Assembly: GCA_964449465.1 (NCBI GenBank) | Contig: CAYVBK010000004.1 | Location: forward strand, 107,468-171,467 | Reading direction: 5' to 3' | DNA from: CAYRXM01 sp964449465 | GTDB taxonomy: Bacteria; Chloroflexota; Anaerolineae; JAFGEY01 | DNA: 64,000 nt | Shown here: positions 43,618 to 50,277 of the stretch, piece after piece | Layout of the letters: each line of letters starts with the position of its first letter | Numbering within the stretch: the stretch's first letter is position 1 | The notes under the pieces: model-generated | Seen by the model: only the letters and a program-made list of their open reading frames with translations | Databases searched by the model: none | Told to the model about the DNA's origin: nothing | Translations under genes and position numbers: made by a program

Positions 43618-44703
43618 TCAAGGCATCACCATCACCTTGAGGCCGGCGCCAGAGGCCGCCGTTTGAAAGGCCTGATCGATCTCAGCCAGCCCAAACCGGT
43701 GAGTGATCAACCGATCAGCCGGAATGATCTGGCGACTCTGCACATCGAGAGCCTGCGCATGAAAAGTGGGGTGATAAGAGAACGCCCCCACCACCACGAT
43801 CTCGCCGTAATGGATGCGGTTGGCGTCAAACGAGGCCAGCGGATTGGCTTTGGGCAGCCCGCCGAACAAGATCACCCGTCCGGCCTTGCGCACAATCTCC
43901 ACTGCCTGCGTCTGCGTAGCCGCCACCGGGTTGGCACAGATCACCACATCGGCGCCGCGCCCGCCGGTCATGTCGCGCACCACAGCAGCCAGGTCCTCGT
44001 TGAATGGATCCACCACCCGGTCTGGCCCAAACTGCTGCGCCACCTGCCGACGCATCTCGCTCGGCTCGGACACAATCACCGCCGCGCCGCGCGCCCGCGC
44101 CACGATGGTGTGCAGGCAGCCGATCGGCCCCGCCCCCATCACCACCACCACATCGCCCAGGCCAGTATTGGCTTTGGCATGAGCGGCCAGCACCGAACTG
44201 CACGGCTCGGCCAGAGCGCCCTGCTCAAAAGACAGGCCAGCCGGCATCAGATGGACAATGCCATTTCCCAACACCTCGCCGCTGAGGGCCAGTTTTTGCG
44301 CAAACCCGCCGGGAAATTCCGGCGAAATGCCCAGATAGCGCAAATTGTCGCACAAATTGTACAGGCCATGCTCGCAATAATAGCAGACACCGCAGTGAAT
44401 ATCGGGGGCCACGGCCAGATGATCGCCCGGCCTAAAGCGGTCACATTGGGGGCCCACGCTCAGCACCACCCCGCCGATCTCGTGACCTTCGATCACCCCC
44501 TCGTGCTGCGCCGCAGCCGGCCGGTTGCCGCCGCTCAACAAACTGCCCGCCCCCACCGCCGGGCCCTCTTTCCACCGCCGCAGGTCCGAGCCGCACACGC
44601 CACAGGCCTTGACCTCCAGCACCAGGCCGTCTTGGGGCGTGAGTGGATCGGGTATTTCTCGAATGTCAAACTGCTGAGGTCCAACCAGAAATGCCGCTTG
44701 CAT
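43618..44703 (-). CDS. Zinc-dependent medium-chain alcohol/polyol dehydrogenase
   Basis: A 361-residue MDR-family dehydrogenase. VKACGVCGSDLRRW holds the catalytic-zinc Cys, EGHEIGGVV the zinc His-Glu, CGVCYYCEHGLYNLC the structural zinc site, and VVVMGAGPIGCLHTIVA the NAD(P)-binding Rossmann loop. It resembles sorbitol or threonine dehydrogenases. AAAGGAG precedes the ATG. It is the third gene of an SIS-cupin-dehydrogenase operon, so a sugar or polyol substrate is likely. Confidence 0.9.
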   Translation of the reverse strand: MQAAFLVGPQQFDIREIPDPLTPQDGLVLEVKACGVCGSDLRRWKEGPAVGAGSLLSGGNRPAAAQHEGVIEGHEIGGVVLSVGPQCDRFRPGDHLAVAPDIHCGVCYYCEHGLYNLCDNLRYLGISPEFPGGFAQKLALSGEVLGNGIVHLMPAGLSFEQGALAEPCSSVLAAHAKANTGLGDVVVVMGAGPIGCLHTIVARARGAAVIVSEPSEMRRQVAQQFGPDRVVDPFNEDLAAVVRDMTGGRGADVVICANPVAATQTQAVEIVRKAGRVILFGGLPKANPLASFDANRIHYGEIVVVGAFSYHPTFHAQALDVQSRQIIPADRLITHRFGLAEIDQAFQTAASGAGLKVMVMP

Positions 44704-44739
44704 ACCCTTTCTCCTTTTTGACCAACTCGAATCGCATCT

Positions 44740-45093
44740 CTACAATCCCAACCGTGATCGCGAGACCAGCACCTTGTCGGCCATCGCCGCCTGGCCATGC
44801 AGGCCGGGCGTTTGCACCACAAAATGCATATGGTCGGGCGAACTGTCCAAAAAAGTGTGCGCCTCGCCCGGCGTCAGGACAATCACCTGCCCCGGCCGCA
44901 GTTCAACGGTCTTATGCTCCACCCGCATACGCGCCGTGCCGCCGGCGATCAAATAAATTTCGGTGATCTGTTGATGAAAATGTGGCTCGTCAATGCCCCG
45001 GCTGGCAAACCCCACCGACACGGTCAGGTCAGAATCCCAGGGGCCGCACAGCCAGCCTTTGGCCTGCGTCAGATCAGCCGTCTCGATGCGCAT
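44740..45093 (-). CDS. Cupin-domain protein
   Basis: A 117-residue single-cupin protein. EPHFHQQITEIYLIAGG is cupin motif 1 (HxH and Glu ligands) and PGEAHTFLDSSPDHMHFVV is motif 2. Such small cupins may isomerise sugars or bind ligands; no specific reaction can be named. The ATG directly follows the TAG of the SIS gene, indicating translational coupling. Confidence 0.85.
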   Translation of the reverse strand: MRIETADLTQAKGWLCGPWDSDLTVSVGFASRGIDEPHFHQQITEIYLIAGGTARMRVEHKTVELRPGQVIVLTPGEAHTFLDSSPDHMHFVVQTPGLHGQAAMADKVLVSRSRLGL

Positions 45094-45705
45094 CTATACT
45101 CGCTCCTGATCGGCAGACAGCCGCACCCCCACCGCGCCGCCGGGGTGTGTCTCGCCAAACGACGTGCGGGTATAGCCGCGCAGGCGGAGCAACATCACAC
45201 ACAAAGCATCGCACACGGCCGCGTGAATCAGCGAGCTGCCGGTGGCAATCATACCAAACGGGTCCACCTCGGCCGGCGCCTGGATGTGCAGCAACACATC
45301 ACTGCATTGTGCCAGCGGCGAGTCGGGCTTTTCGCTCATCGCAATCAGACGGGCGCCGCGCTTTTTGGCCAGCTCGGCCAGAAAATTGACCTCGGCGGTC
45401 TGCCCGCCTTTGGAAATCACCAGCAACACATCGCGCCCGGTGACGGCCCCGGCCAGGCCATGCTGGCTGTCGCCGGGATGAATGAACAGTGCCGGCGTAC
45501 CGCAGCACGAAAGCAAATGCGCCATCCGCGCCGCCACATGCCGCGAAGTGCCTACCCCGCCCACCAACACATGCCCTTCGCAGGCCAGCATCATCTCGGC
45601 CGCCCGCACCATAGACTCGTCCAACTGTGCGGCTATGGCCTGTACCGCCGCCCCTTCTTGCTCGATCACCGCTCGCGCCTGCTGCAAAATATCTTGCTCT
45701 GCCAT
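45094..45705 (-). CDS. SIS-domain sugar-phosphate isomerase-like protein
   Basis: A 203-residue SIS protein. GHVLVGGVGTSRHVAARMAH is the sugar-phosphate loop, VLLVISKGGQTAEVNFLAEL the SIS core, and FGMIATGSSLIHAAVCDAL the helical end, with GETHPGGAVG typical of KpsF/GutQ-like isomerases without CBS domains. It probably isomerises or binds a phosphosugar. The ATG at 45705 has AGGA nearby; a start ten codons upstream has no binding site. It heads an operon with a strong promoter. Confidence 0.85.
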   Translation of the reverse strand: MAEQDILQQARAVIEQEGAAVQAIAAQLDESMVRAAEMMLACEGHVLVGGVGTSRHVAARMAHLLSCCGTPALFIHPGDSQHGLAGAVTGRDVLLVISKGGQTAEVNFLAELAKKRGARLIAMSEKPDSPLAQCSDVLLHIQAPAEVDPFGMIATGSSLIHAAVCDALCVMLLRLRGYTRTSFGETHPGGAVGVRLSADQERV

Positions 45706-45765
45706 ATCTTTATCCTGAAATGTGCATTTGTGCATAAATGAGATTTTGTTCACACCGACGGGGTG

Positions 45766-45794
45766 ATTATAACACACTCGGACAGCCAAGTCAA
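45766..45794 (-). promoter_or_regulatory. Promoter of the SIS-cupin-dehydrogenase operon
   Basis: On the minus strand TTGACT (45789-45794), 17 nt, perfect TATAAT (45766-45771). A TGTGCAT direct repeat follows in the leader at 45721-45735. Confidence 0.8.
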
Positions 45795-45807
45795 TTGAGC
45801 AAACCGA

Positions 45808-45824
45808 TTTCGACAGGCTTAATT
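45808..45824 (+). repeat. Dispersed intergenic motif TTTCGACAGGCTTAATT, copy 3
   Basis: Diverged copy of the motif at 2601-2617, just upstream of the SIS operon promoter. Confidence 0.5.
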
Positions 45825-45870
45825 GGCGCAATCGGGCGTTCTCTGGTAAACTTGGGTTGGCCCGATGCTC

Positions 45871-45971
45871 TTTCTGGCGGGCGATTTACCGCCGGCCCTG
45901 GCCTACCGCTCTCTCAGCGCGAGGCTAAAGCCTCGCCCACCTTTCTGGCGAACGGTTTACCGCCGGCCCTG
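45871..45971. repeat. Pair of 30-bp direct repeats around a hairpin
   Basis: 45871-45900 and 45942-45971 match at 27 of 30 positions (TTTCTGGCG...TTTACCGCCGGCCCTG). Between them is the hairpin GCGAGGC-TAAA-GCCTCGC (45919-45936). The cluster lies upstream of the mannonate-dehydratase-like gene. Confidence 0.65.
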
Positions 45972-46023
45972 AGTTGGCTTTTTCGGCGATTTCGTCGTTC
46001 ACATAGCAACCAAGGAGGTATGT

Positions 46024-47220
46024 ATGATTTCGATTCGAGATGTTCAGGTCATCACCACCCAGCCGGCCGGTTCGCGGCTGGTCATCGTCAAGGTGCTTAC
46101 TTCAGAGCCGGGGCTGTATGGGCTGGGCTGTGCCACCTTTACCCAGCGATTCCACGCTGTCGTGGCGGCGTTGGAACATCATCTCAAGCCCTTTGTGATC
46201 GGGCGCGATGTGTCGCGCATCGAAGAATTGTGGCAAATGATGATGGTACACGGTTATTGGCGCAACGGCCCGGTACTGAACAATGCCATTTCGGGCATCG
46301 ATCAGGCTTTGTGGGACATCAAGGGTAAAATGGCCGGTATGCCAATCTATCAACTTTTGGGCGGCAAGTGCCGCGAGGCTGCGGCCGTCTATACGCACGC
46401 CGACGGGCGCGAGCCGAAACAGGTCGAAGATAATGTGCGCAAGTTTATGGATGAAGGCTATCGCTATATCCGCATCCAGATGGGCGGCTATGGCGGGCGC
46501 GACGCCCAGATGGTCAAACCAGAAGGCGCCCTCGACGGAGCCTACTTTGACCCACGCGATTATTGCCGCAACATGCTGCGTATGATCGAACATGTACGGT
46601 CGGCCGTCGGCCCTGAAATCGAGCTGCTGCACGATATCCACGAGCGGCTGGCTCCGATTGACGCCGTGCGCTTTGCCCAGGATGTCGAGCCATTTAACCT
46701 GTTTTTCCTGGAAGACGCCCTGGCCCCCGAAGACATTGCCTGGTTCAAGCTGATGCGTCAGCGCACCTCCACCCGCCTGGCCATGGGCGAACTGTTCAAC
46801 AGCCCGCACGAGTGGATGACCCTGATTCAGGAGCGGCTGATTGACTTTGTGCGCATGCACATCAGCCAGATGGGTGGCCTCACCCCGGCACGCAATGTGG
46901 CAATTATGGCCAATGCCTTTGGTCTCAAAACGGCCTGGCACGGCCCCGGCGACACTTCGCCGGTAGGACATGCCGCCAACCTGCACCTCGACCTGTGGGC
47001 GCCCAACTTTGGCATCCAGGAATGGTGCCGCTTCCCCGAACTGGTCTATGACATGTTCCCCGGCCTGCCCCAGGTGCGTCAAGGTTACATGTACCCCAAC
47101 GACAAACCTGGCCTGGGCATTGACATTGACGAAAAGTTGGCCGCCCAATACCCCTGCAAAGATGAGGTCGAATGGTGGACGCAAACCCGCCTGCCCGATG
47201 GCAGCCCGACGCGCCCCTGA
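46024..47220 (+). CDS. Enolase-superfamily sugar acid dehydratase (mannonate dehydratase/RspA-like)
   Basis: A 398-residue mandelate racemase/muconate lactonising-type protein, probably dehydrating D-mannonate or a related sugar acid with Mg2+. GLYGLGCATFTQRFHAVVAA and YWRNGPVLNNAISGIDQALW are characteristic of the RspA/D-mannonate dehydratase branch. Metal ligands lie in LLHDIHERL, FLEDAL and AMGELF; AWHGPGDTSPVGHAAN is the C-terminal catalytic His segment. AAGGAGG precedes the ATG. Several members of this branch have weak or no mannonate activity, so the exact substrate is unsure. Confidence 0.85.
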   Translation: MISIRDVQVITTQPAGSRLVIVKVLTSEPGLYGLGCATFTQRFHAVVAALEHHLKPFVIGRDVSRIEELWQMMMVHGYWRNGPVLNNAISGIDQALWDIKGKMAGMPIYQLLGGKCREAAAVYTHADGREPKQVEDNVRKFMDEGYRYIRIQMGGYGGRDAQMVKPEGALDGAYFDPRDYCRNMLRMIEHVRSAVGPEIELLHDIHERLAPIDAVRFAQDVEPFNLFFLEDALAPEDIAWFKLMRQRTSTRLAMGELFNSPHEWMTLIQERLIDFVRMHISQMGGLTPARNVAIMANAFGLKTAWHGPGDTSPVGHAANLHLDLWAPNFGIQEWCRFPELVYDMFPGLPQVRQGYMYPNDKPGLGIDIDEKLAAQYPCKDEVEWWTQTRLPDGSPTRP

Positions 47221-47232
47221 AAAGGAGAACCC

Positions 47233-48204
47233 ATGAGCAAAATAGATGCGCACCTCCATATCATCTGCGAACACCCCGACGGCCTGGCCTTGTTTCGTGA
47301 GTTGGGCATGCGCCTGATCAACGTGTGTGTGGTGTCCAAGCCGGAACCGCTGTGGCGAACCGAGGCACGGCGTTTTCGCCGCCTGGCACAGGCTTTTCCT
47401 GATGTGTATGCCTGGTGTACCAGCTTTGACCTGCCCGACTGGACGGCAGACTGGGCCGACCGGGTGATCGCCCAACTGAACCAGGATTTCGCCCAGGGCG
47501 CCGTAGGCTGCAAAATCTGGAAAAATGTGGGCATGGAGATCAAAAAGCCCGATGGCAGTTTTCTGCTGCCCGACGACCCGCTGTTCGATCCGCTGTACGA
47601 GTACCTGGCCTGGGTGGGCAAACCGCTACTGGCGCACATCGCCGAGCCGCTGGCCTGCTGGCAGCCACTCGAGCCGGGCCGTCCGCACTATGGCTATTAC
47701 AGTCATCACCCCGAATGGCACATGTACCATCACCCCGATCACCCTTCGCACACCGACCTGATCGCCGCTCGCGACAGGGTGCTGCAAAAACACCCGCGCC
47801 TGCGTATGATCGGCGCGCACCTGGCCAGCCTGGAGTATGACGTGACCGAGATCGCCCGCCGCCTGGATCTGTACCCCAACCTGGCCGTAGACACCTCGGC
47901 CCGCCTGGACGACCTGGCCGTGCAAGACAGCGATGCGGTAAGGCAATTTTTCATTCAATACCAGGAACGCATCCTCTTTGGTACCGACCTGGTCGAGGTC
48001 AAGCAAAGCCCCTGGCTGGTCGAATCGGCGCGACAACACAAGCTGTCCGGCATCCGCGGGGCCTATGAAACCTGGTTTGCCTATCTGGAATCGCCAGGGA
48101 CAGTGCAGGTGGGCGAGCGGCAGACACAGGGGCTGGGGTTGCCCGCCGACGTGTTGGACAGGGTATATCGTCAAAATGCCATCGAGTGGTTTGTGGGGCT
48201 ATAA
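47233..48204 (+). CDS. Amidohydrolase (amidohydro-rel, TIM-barrel) protein
   Basis: A 323-residue protein with metal-dependent hydrolase features: KIDAHLHIICEHPDG at strand 1, KPLLAHIAEPLACW, RMIGAHLASLEYDVTEIARR and ILFGTDLVEV with the final Asp. It resembles amidohydrolase-2 family enzymes that open lactones or decarboxylate acids. The gene begins 12 nt after the dehydratase stop with AAAAGGAG upstream, so the two are an operon and may act on successive sugar-acid intermediates. Confidence 0.82.
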   Translation: MSKIDAHLHIICEHPDGLALFRELGMRLINVCVVSKPEPLWRTEARRFRRLAQAFPDVYAWCTSFDLPDWTADWADRVIAQLNQDFAQGAVGCKIWKNVGMEIKKPDGSFLLPDDPLFDPLYEYLAWVGKPLLAHIAEPLACWQPLEPGRPHYGYYSHHPEWHMYHHPDHPSHTDLIAARDRVLQKHPRLRMIGAHLASLEYDVTEIARRLDLYPNLAVDTSARLDDLAVQDSDAVRQFFIQYQERILFGTDLVEVKQSPWLVESARQHKLSGIRGAYETWFAYLESPGTVQVGERQTQGLGLPADVLDRVYRQNAIEWFVGL

Positions 48205-48289
48205 AAATTTACAATACATTTACGCCCCTTTAAGCCAGAATGTGATAGAATCATGTCGGGTAAATCATTTTACCCCTCCTTTCTCTTGA

Positions 48290-48324
48290 GGGCCGGCGTT
48301 GGTGGGCGCCGGCCCTTTTGTTTT
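48290..48324 (+). terminator. Intrinsic terminator of the dehydratase-amidohydrolase operon
   Basis: Perfect 9-bp stem GGGCCGGCG/CGCCGGCCC (48290-48298 and 48307-48315) followed by TTTTGTTTT on the plus strand. Confidence 0.85.
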
Positions 48325-48360
48325 GCCCAACTGCCACGCATCACAATAAATCGGCTATTT

Positions 48361-49182
48361 TCAGACCAACTGCGAAAGGGTCAGCAGCAGCATAAAACCC
48401 AAGATAAAGCCCCAGGTGGCTTGATGCTCAAAGCCATGGCTGTGACTTTCGGGGATCAGTTCATCCGAGACCACATAGAGCATCGCTCCGCCGGCAAAAG
48501 CCAGGCTGAACGGCAAAATGGGTTTGAACAAGGCAATCGCCAGTGCACCCAACAACGCAGCCACCGGCTCGGCCAGCCCCGACCCTACCGTCCACAACAG
48601 GCATTGCCGGCGCGACATGCCGCACACGCTGAACGGCCCGGCAATCGCCACACCCTCTGGAATGTTGTGCAGGGCAATGGTCAATGCCAGTAGCAGGCCC
48701 AGACGCGGCTGAGCGGCATAACTGGTGCCAACCGCCAGACCCTCCGGCATATTGTGCAGGGTCATAGCCGCAAAAAGCAGCAATCCCTGACGATAGGCCA
48801 GCTTGTTGGTGCAGACAAAGTTGAGCGCATTGCCCAGATGATGACTGAGTCCATGGCCACGTGGCTGCCCAGACTCCTCGTCGGCACAACTTGACGCAAA
48901 AGGCAATCGCTCGTGTTCGTGCGGCAGATAACGGTCGAGCAAATACAAAACCGTTGCGCCGACGGCAATGCCGATCAAAGTCACCAGAGCGTTGCCCTGC
49001 CCCAACGATTCCTGGATCAGCCCCAACGTAGCTACCGCCGTCATCACCCCGGCAGCAAAGCCCAGCAGGGCATCGTAGACGCGCATATTCAACCCGTCCA
49101 GCCAGATCACCAGCAAGCCCCCCACTCCGGTAGCCAGGCCGGCGATCAGGCTCAGCAAAACTGCGTTCAAAATGTTCACCAC
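48361..49182 (-). CDS. ZIP family divalent metal transporter
   Basis: A 273-residue membrane protein of the ZIP (ZupT/GufA) family, importing Zn2+, Mn2+ or Fe2+. Eight helices are suggested. The metal-site helices contain AAMTLHNMPEGLAVG (HNxPEG) and ALTIALHNIPEGVAIAGP (a second HNxPEG), both hallmarks. The loop between helices 3 and 4 is His-rich. It begins with GTG after AAGGGGG, 8 nt from the stop of the DtxR/MntR-like regulator, which probably controls it. Confidence 0.93.
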   Translation of the reverse strand: MVNILNAVLLSLIAGLATGVGGLLVIWLDGLNMRVYDALLGFAAGVMTAVATLGLIQESLGQGNALVTLIGIAVGATVLYLLDRYLPHEHERLPFASSCADEESGQPRGHGLSHHLGNALNFVCTNKLAYRQGLLLFAAMTLHNMPEGLAVGTSYAAQPRLGLLLALTIALHNIPEGVAIAGPFSVCGMSRRQCLLWTVGSGLAEPVAALLGALAIALFKPILPFSLAFAGGAMLYVVSDELIPESHSHGFEHQATWGFILGFMLLLTLSQLV

Positions 49183-49190
49183 ATCCCCCT

Positions 49191-49868
49191 TTAATTGGCG
49201 TTCGATTCATCTGGATTGACAAAAACCAGAGCGGCGATATTGGGGCCGATCACCTGCGTTCCTGCGCCTTGCACATCCAGCGTCAACAGCCCATCAAACG
49301 GAGCCACCTGCCGCACCGTCACCGACACATCCAGGCACAGCCCCAACGACTCGACATAGCGCAGCAGGTCTGGCTCTTCGCGGGCAATAAAAGCCACCTG
49401 CCCCGACCTGCCGGGCGGCAACGAGGTCAACGAAACCGCCTGCGCATGTTCAACCGACCGACAGTCGGGCGGCGGCACAGGCCGGCCATGCGGGCAGCGG
49501 TCAGGGTAATTGAGCAACTCGGCCAGCCGCTCAGTGACCTCGTCCGAGGCGGCATGCTCCAGCTTGCAAGCCTGCTCATGCACCACATCCCAGGACAAAT
49601 GCAGCAGATCGGTGAGAAACCGCTCCCACAAGCGATGCCGGCGCAGCATCCCTAGAGCCAGGCAAATCCCCTCGTCGGTGAGCAGCACCCCCTGATACGG
49701 CGCATAACGAACCAGGTCGCGCTCTTCCATTCGCCGGATCATCTCGTTGACCGAGGCCGCCGAATAACGCATCTGCCCGGCCAACAGCGACAAAGGCACC
49801 GCCGCCTCGCGCCCCCCCAGACGATAAATTTCTGCCAGGTACTCTTCAAAACCTGCCGTGACGGACAT
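49191..49868 (-). CDS. DtxR/MntR family metal-dependent repressor
   Basis: A 225-residue regulator. The N-terminal winged helix (FEEYLAEIYRLGG, then LAGQMRYSAASVNEMIRRME) is followed by the dimerisation/metal domain (RRHRLWERFLTDLLHLSWDV, HEQACKLEHAASDEVTERL) and a FeoA/SH3-like C-terminal domain. Metal-bound forms repress uptake genes. AAAAGGAG precedes the ATG. A palindrome of DtxR type lies between promoter and start, so autoregulation of the regulator-ZIP operon is likely. Mn, Fe or Zn specificity is undecided. Confidence 0.92.
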   Translation of the reverse strand: MSVTAGFEEYLAEIYRLGGREAAVPLSLLAGQMRYSAASVNEMIRRMEERDLVRYAPYQGVLLTDEGICLALGMLRRHRLWERFLTDLLHLSWDVVHEQACKLEHAASDEVTERLAELLNYPDRCPHGRPVPPPDCRSVEHAQAVSLTSLPPGRSGQVAFIAREEPDLLRYVESLGLCLDVSVTVRQVAPFDGLLTLDVQGAGTQVIGPNIAALVFVNPDESNAN

Positions 49869-49901
49869 GTCGTCTCCTTTTCTAATATCCTTAAAATAAA
49901 C

Positions 49902-49945
49902 TTGAGGATAACCTTAAATTATATCCCTGCAGATTGGAATGTCAA
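49902..49945 (-). promoter_or_regulatory. Promoter and DtxR-type operator of the metal regulon
   Basis: On the minus strand TTGACA (49940-49945), 16 nt, TATAAT (49918-49923). Just downstream is the near-perfect palindrome TTGAGGATAACCTTAA (plus strand, 49902-49917), which resembles DtxR/IdeR/MntR sites, plus a second TATCCT...AGGATA arrangement at 49886-49910. Confidence 0.75.
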
Positions 49946-49957
49946 GTCGCCGGCCGA

Positions 49958-49974
49958 TTTCGACAGGCTCAACC
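49958..49974 (+). repeat. Dispersed intergenic motif TTTCGACAGGCTCAACC, copy 4
   Basis: Exact match to the copy at 2601-2617, between divergent promoters of the metal regulator and the ABC-F gene. Confidence 0.6.
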
Positions 49975-49994
49975 GGCATCGCAGGCGGTTCGAT

Positions 49995-50023
49995 TTGACA
50001 TTCATCCCAGAGCCGCATATAAT
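49995..50023 (+). promoter_or_regulatory. Consensus promoter of the ABC-F gene
   Basis: TTGACA (49995-50000), exactly 17 nt, TATAAT (50018-50023): a perfect sigma-70-type promoter, about 250 nt ahead of the ABC-F start. Confidence 0.9.
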
Positions 50024-50061
50024 CCTGTCTATCTGATTGTTGATTGAATTTGCGAGGATTC

Positions 50062-50154
50062 GTGATCACCATTCCGGCAGGTCAAACCTTGTTCAATCTG
50101 CCTCAAACCAGGGGAGGCATTGGCGCATTGTTGCAGCGTCGCTTTGCGCCTTGA
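50062..50154 (+). CDS. Putative 30-residue leader peptide upstream of ABC-F gene
   Basis: GTG start with GAGGA 4 nt upstream, 30 codons (ITIPAGQTLFNLPQTRGGIG, then ALLQRRFAP) and a TGA at 50152-50154. It lies between the promoter and two intrinsic terminators. Its last codons form the GGCGCA/TGCGCC stem at 50122-50150. Leader peptides in this position sense stalled ribosomes in several antibiotic-resistance ABC-F genes. Translation here is inferred. Confidence 0.5.
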   Translation: MITIPAGQTLFNLPQTRGGIGALLQRRFAP

Positions 50155-50180
50155 CCCTGAATTTTATGTCAAGTTTATTG

Positions 50181-50212
50181 GGCCGTGGCGCAGGCGCGTT
50201 CACGGCCTTTTT
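50181..50212 (+). terminator. Leader terminator 1 (attenuator) of the ABC-F gene
   Basis: Stem GGCCGTG/CACGGCC (50181-50187 and 50201-50207) followed by five T residues, located before the coding sequence. Its 3-prime arm can also pair with the 5-prime arm of terminator 2. Confidence 0.8.
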
Positions 50213-50227
50213 CCTACCTTTTCCCCT

Positions 50228-50258
50228 GCCGTGGGTGCGCCGAGTCCACGGCTTTTTT
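50228..50258 (+). terminator. Leader terminator 2 (attenuator) of the ABC-F gene
   Basis: Stem GCCGTGG/CCACGGC (50228-50234 and 50246-50252) followed by six T residues, ending 19 nt before the ABC-F ATG. Confidence 0.8.
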
Positions 50259-50277
50259 GATCACAGGAGGAAAAAGG

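Noticed and set aside
46102..47475. 457-codon minus-strand frame opposite the mannonate-dehydratase-like gene
   Set aside because: Antisense shadow; the plus-strand protein has all enolase-superfamily motifs.
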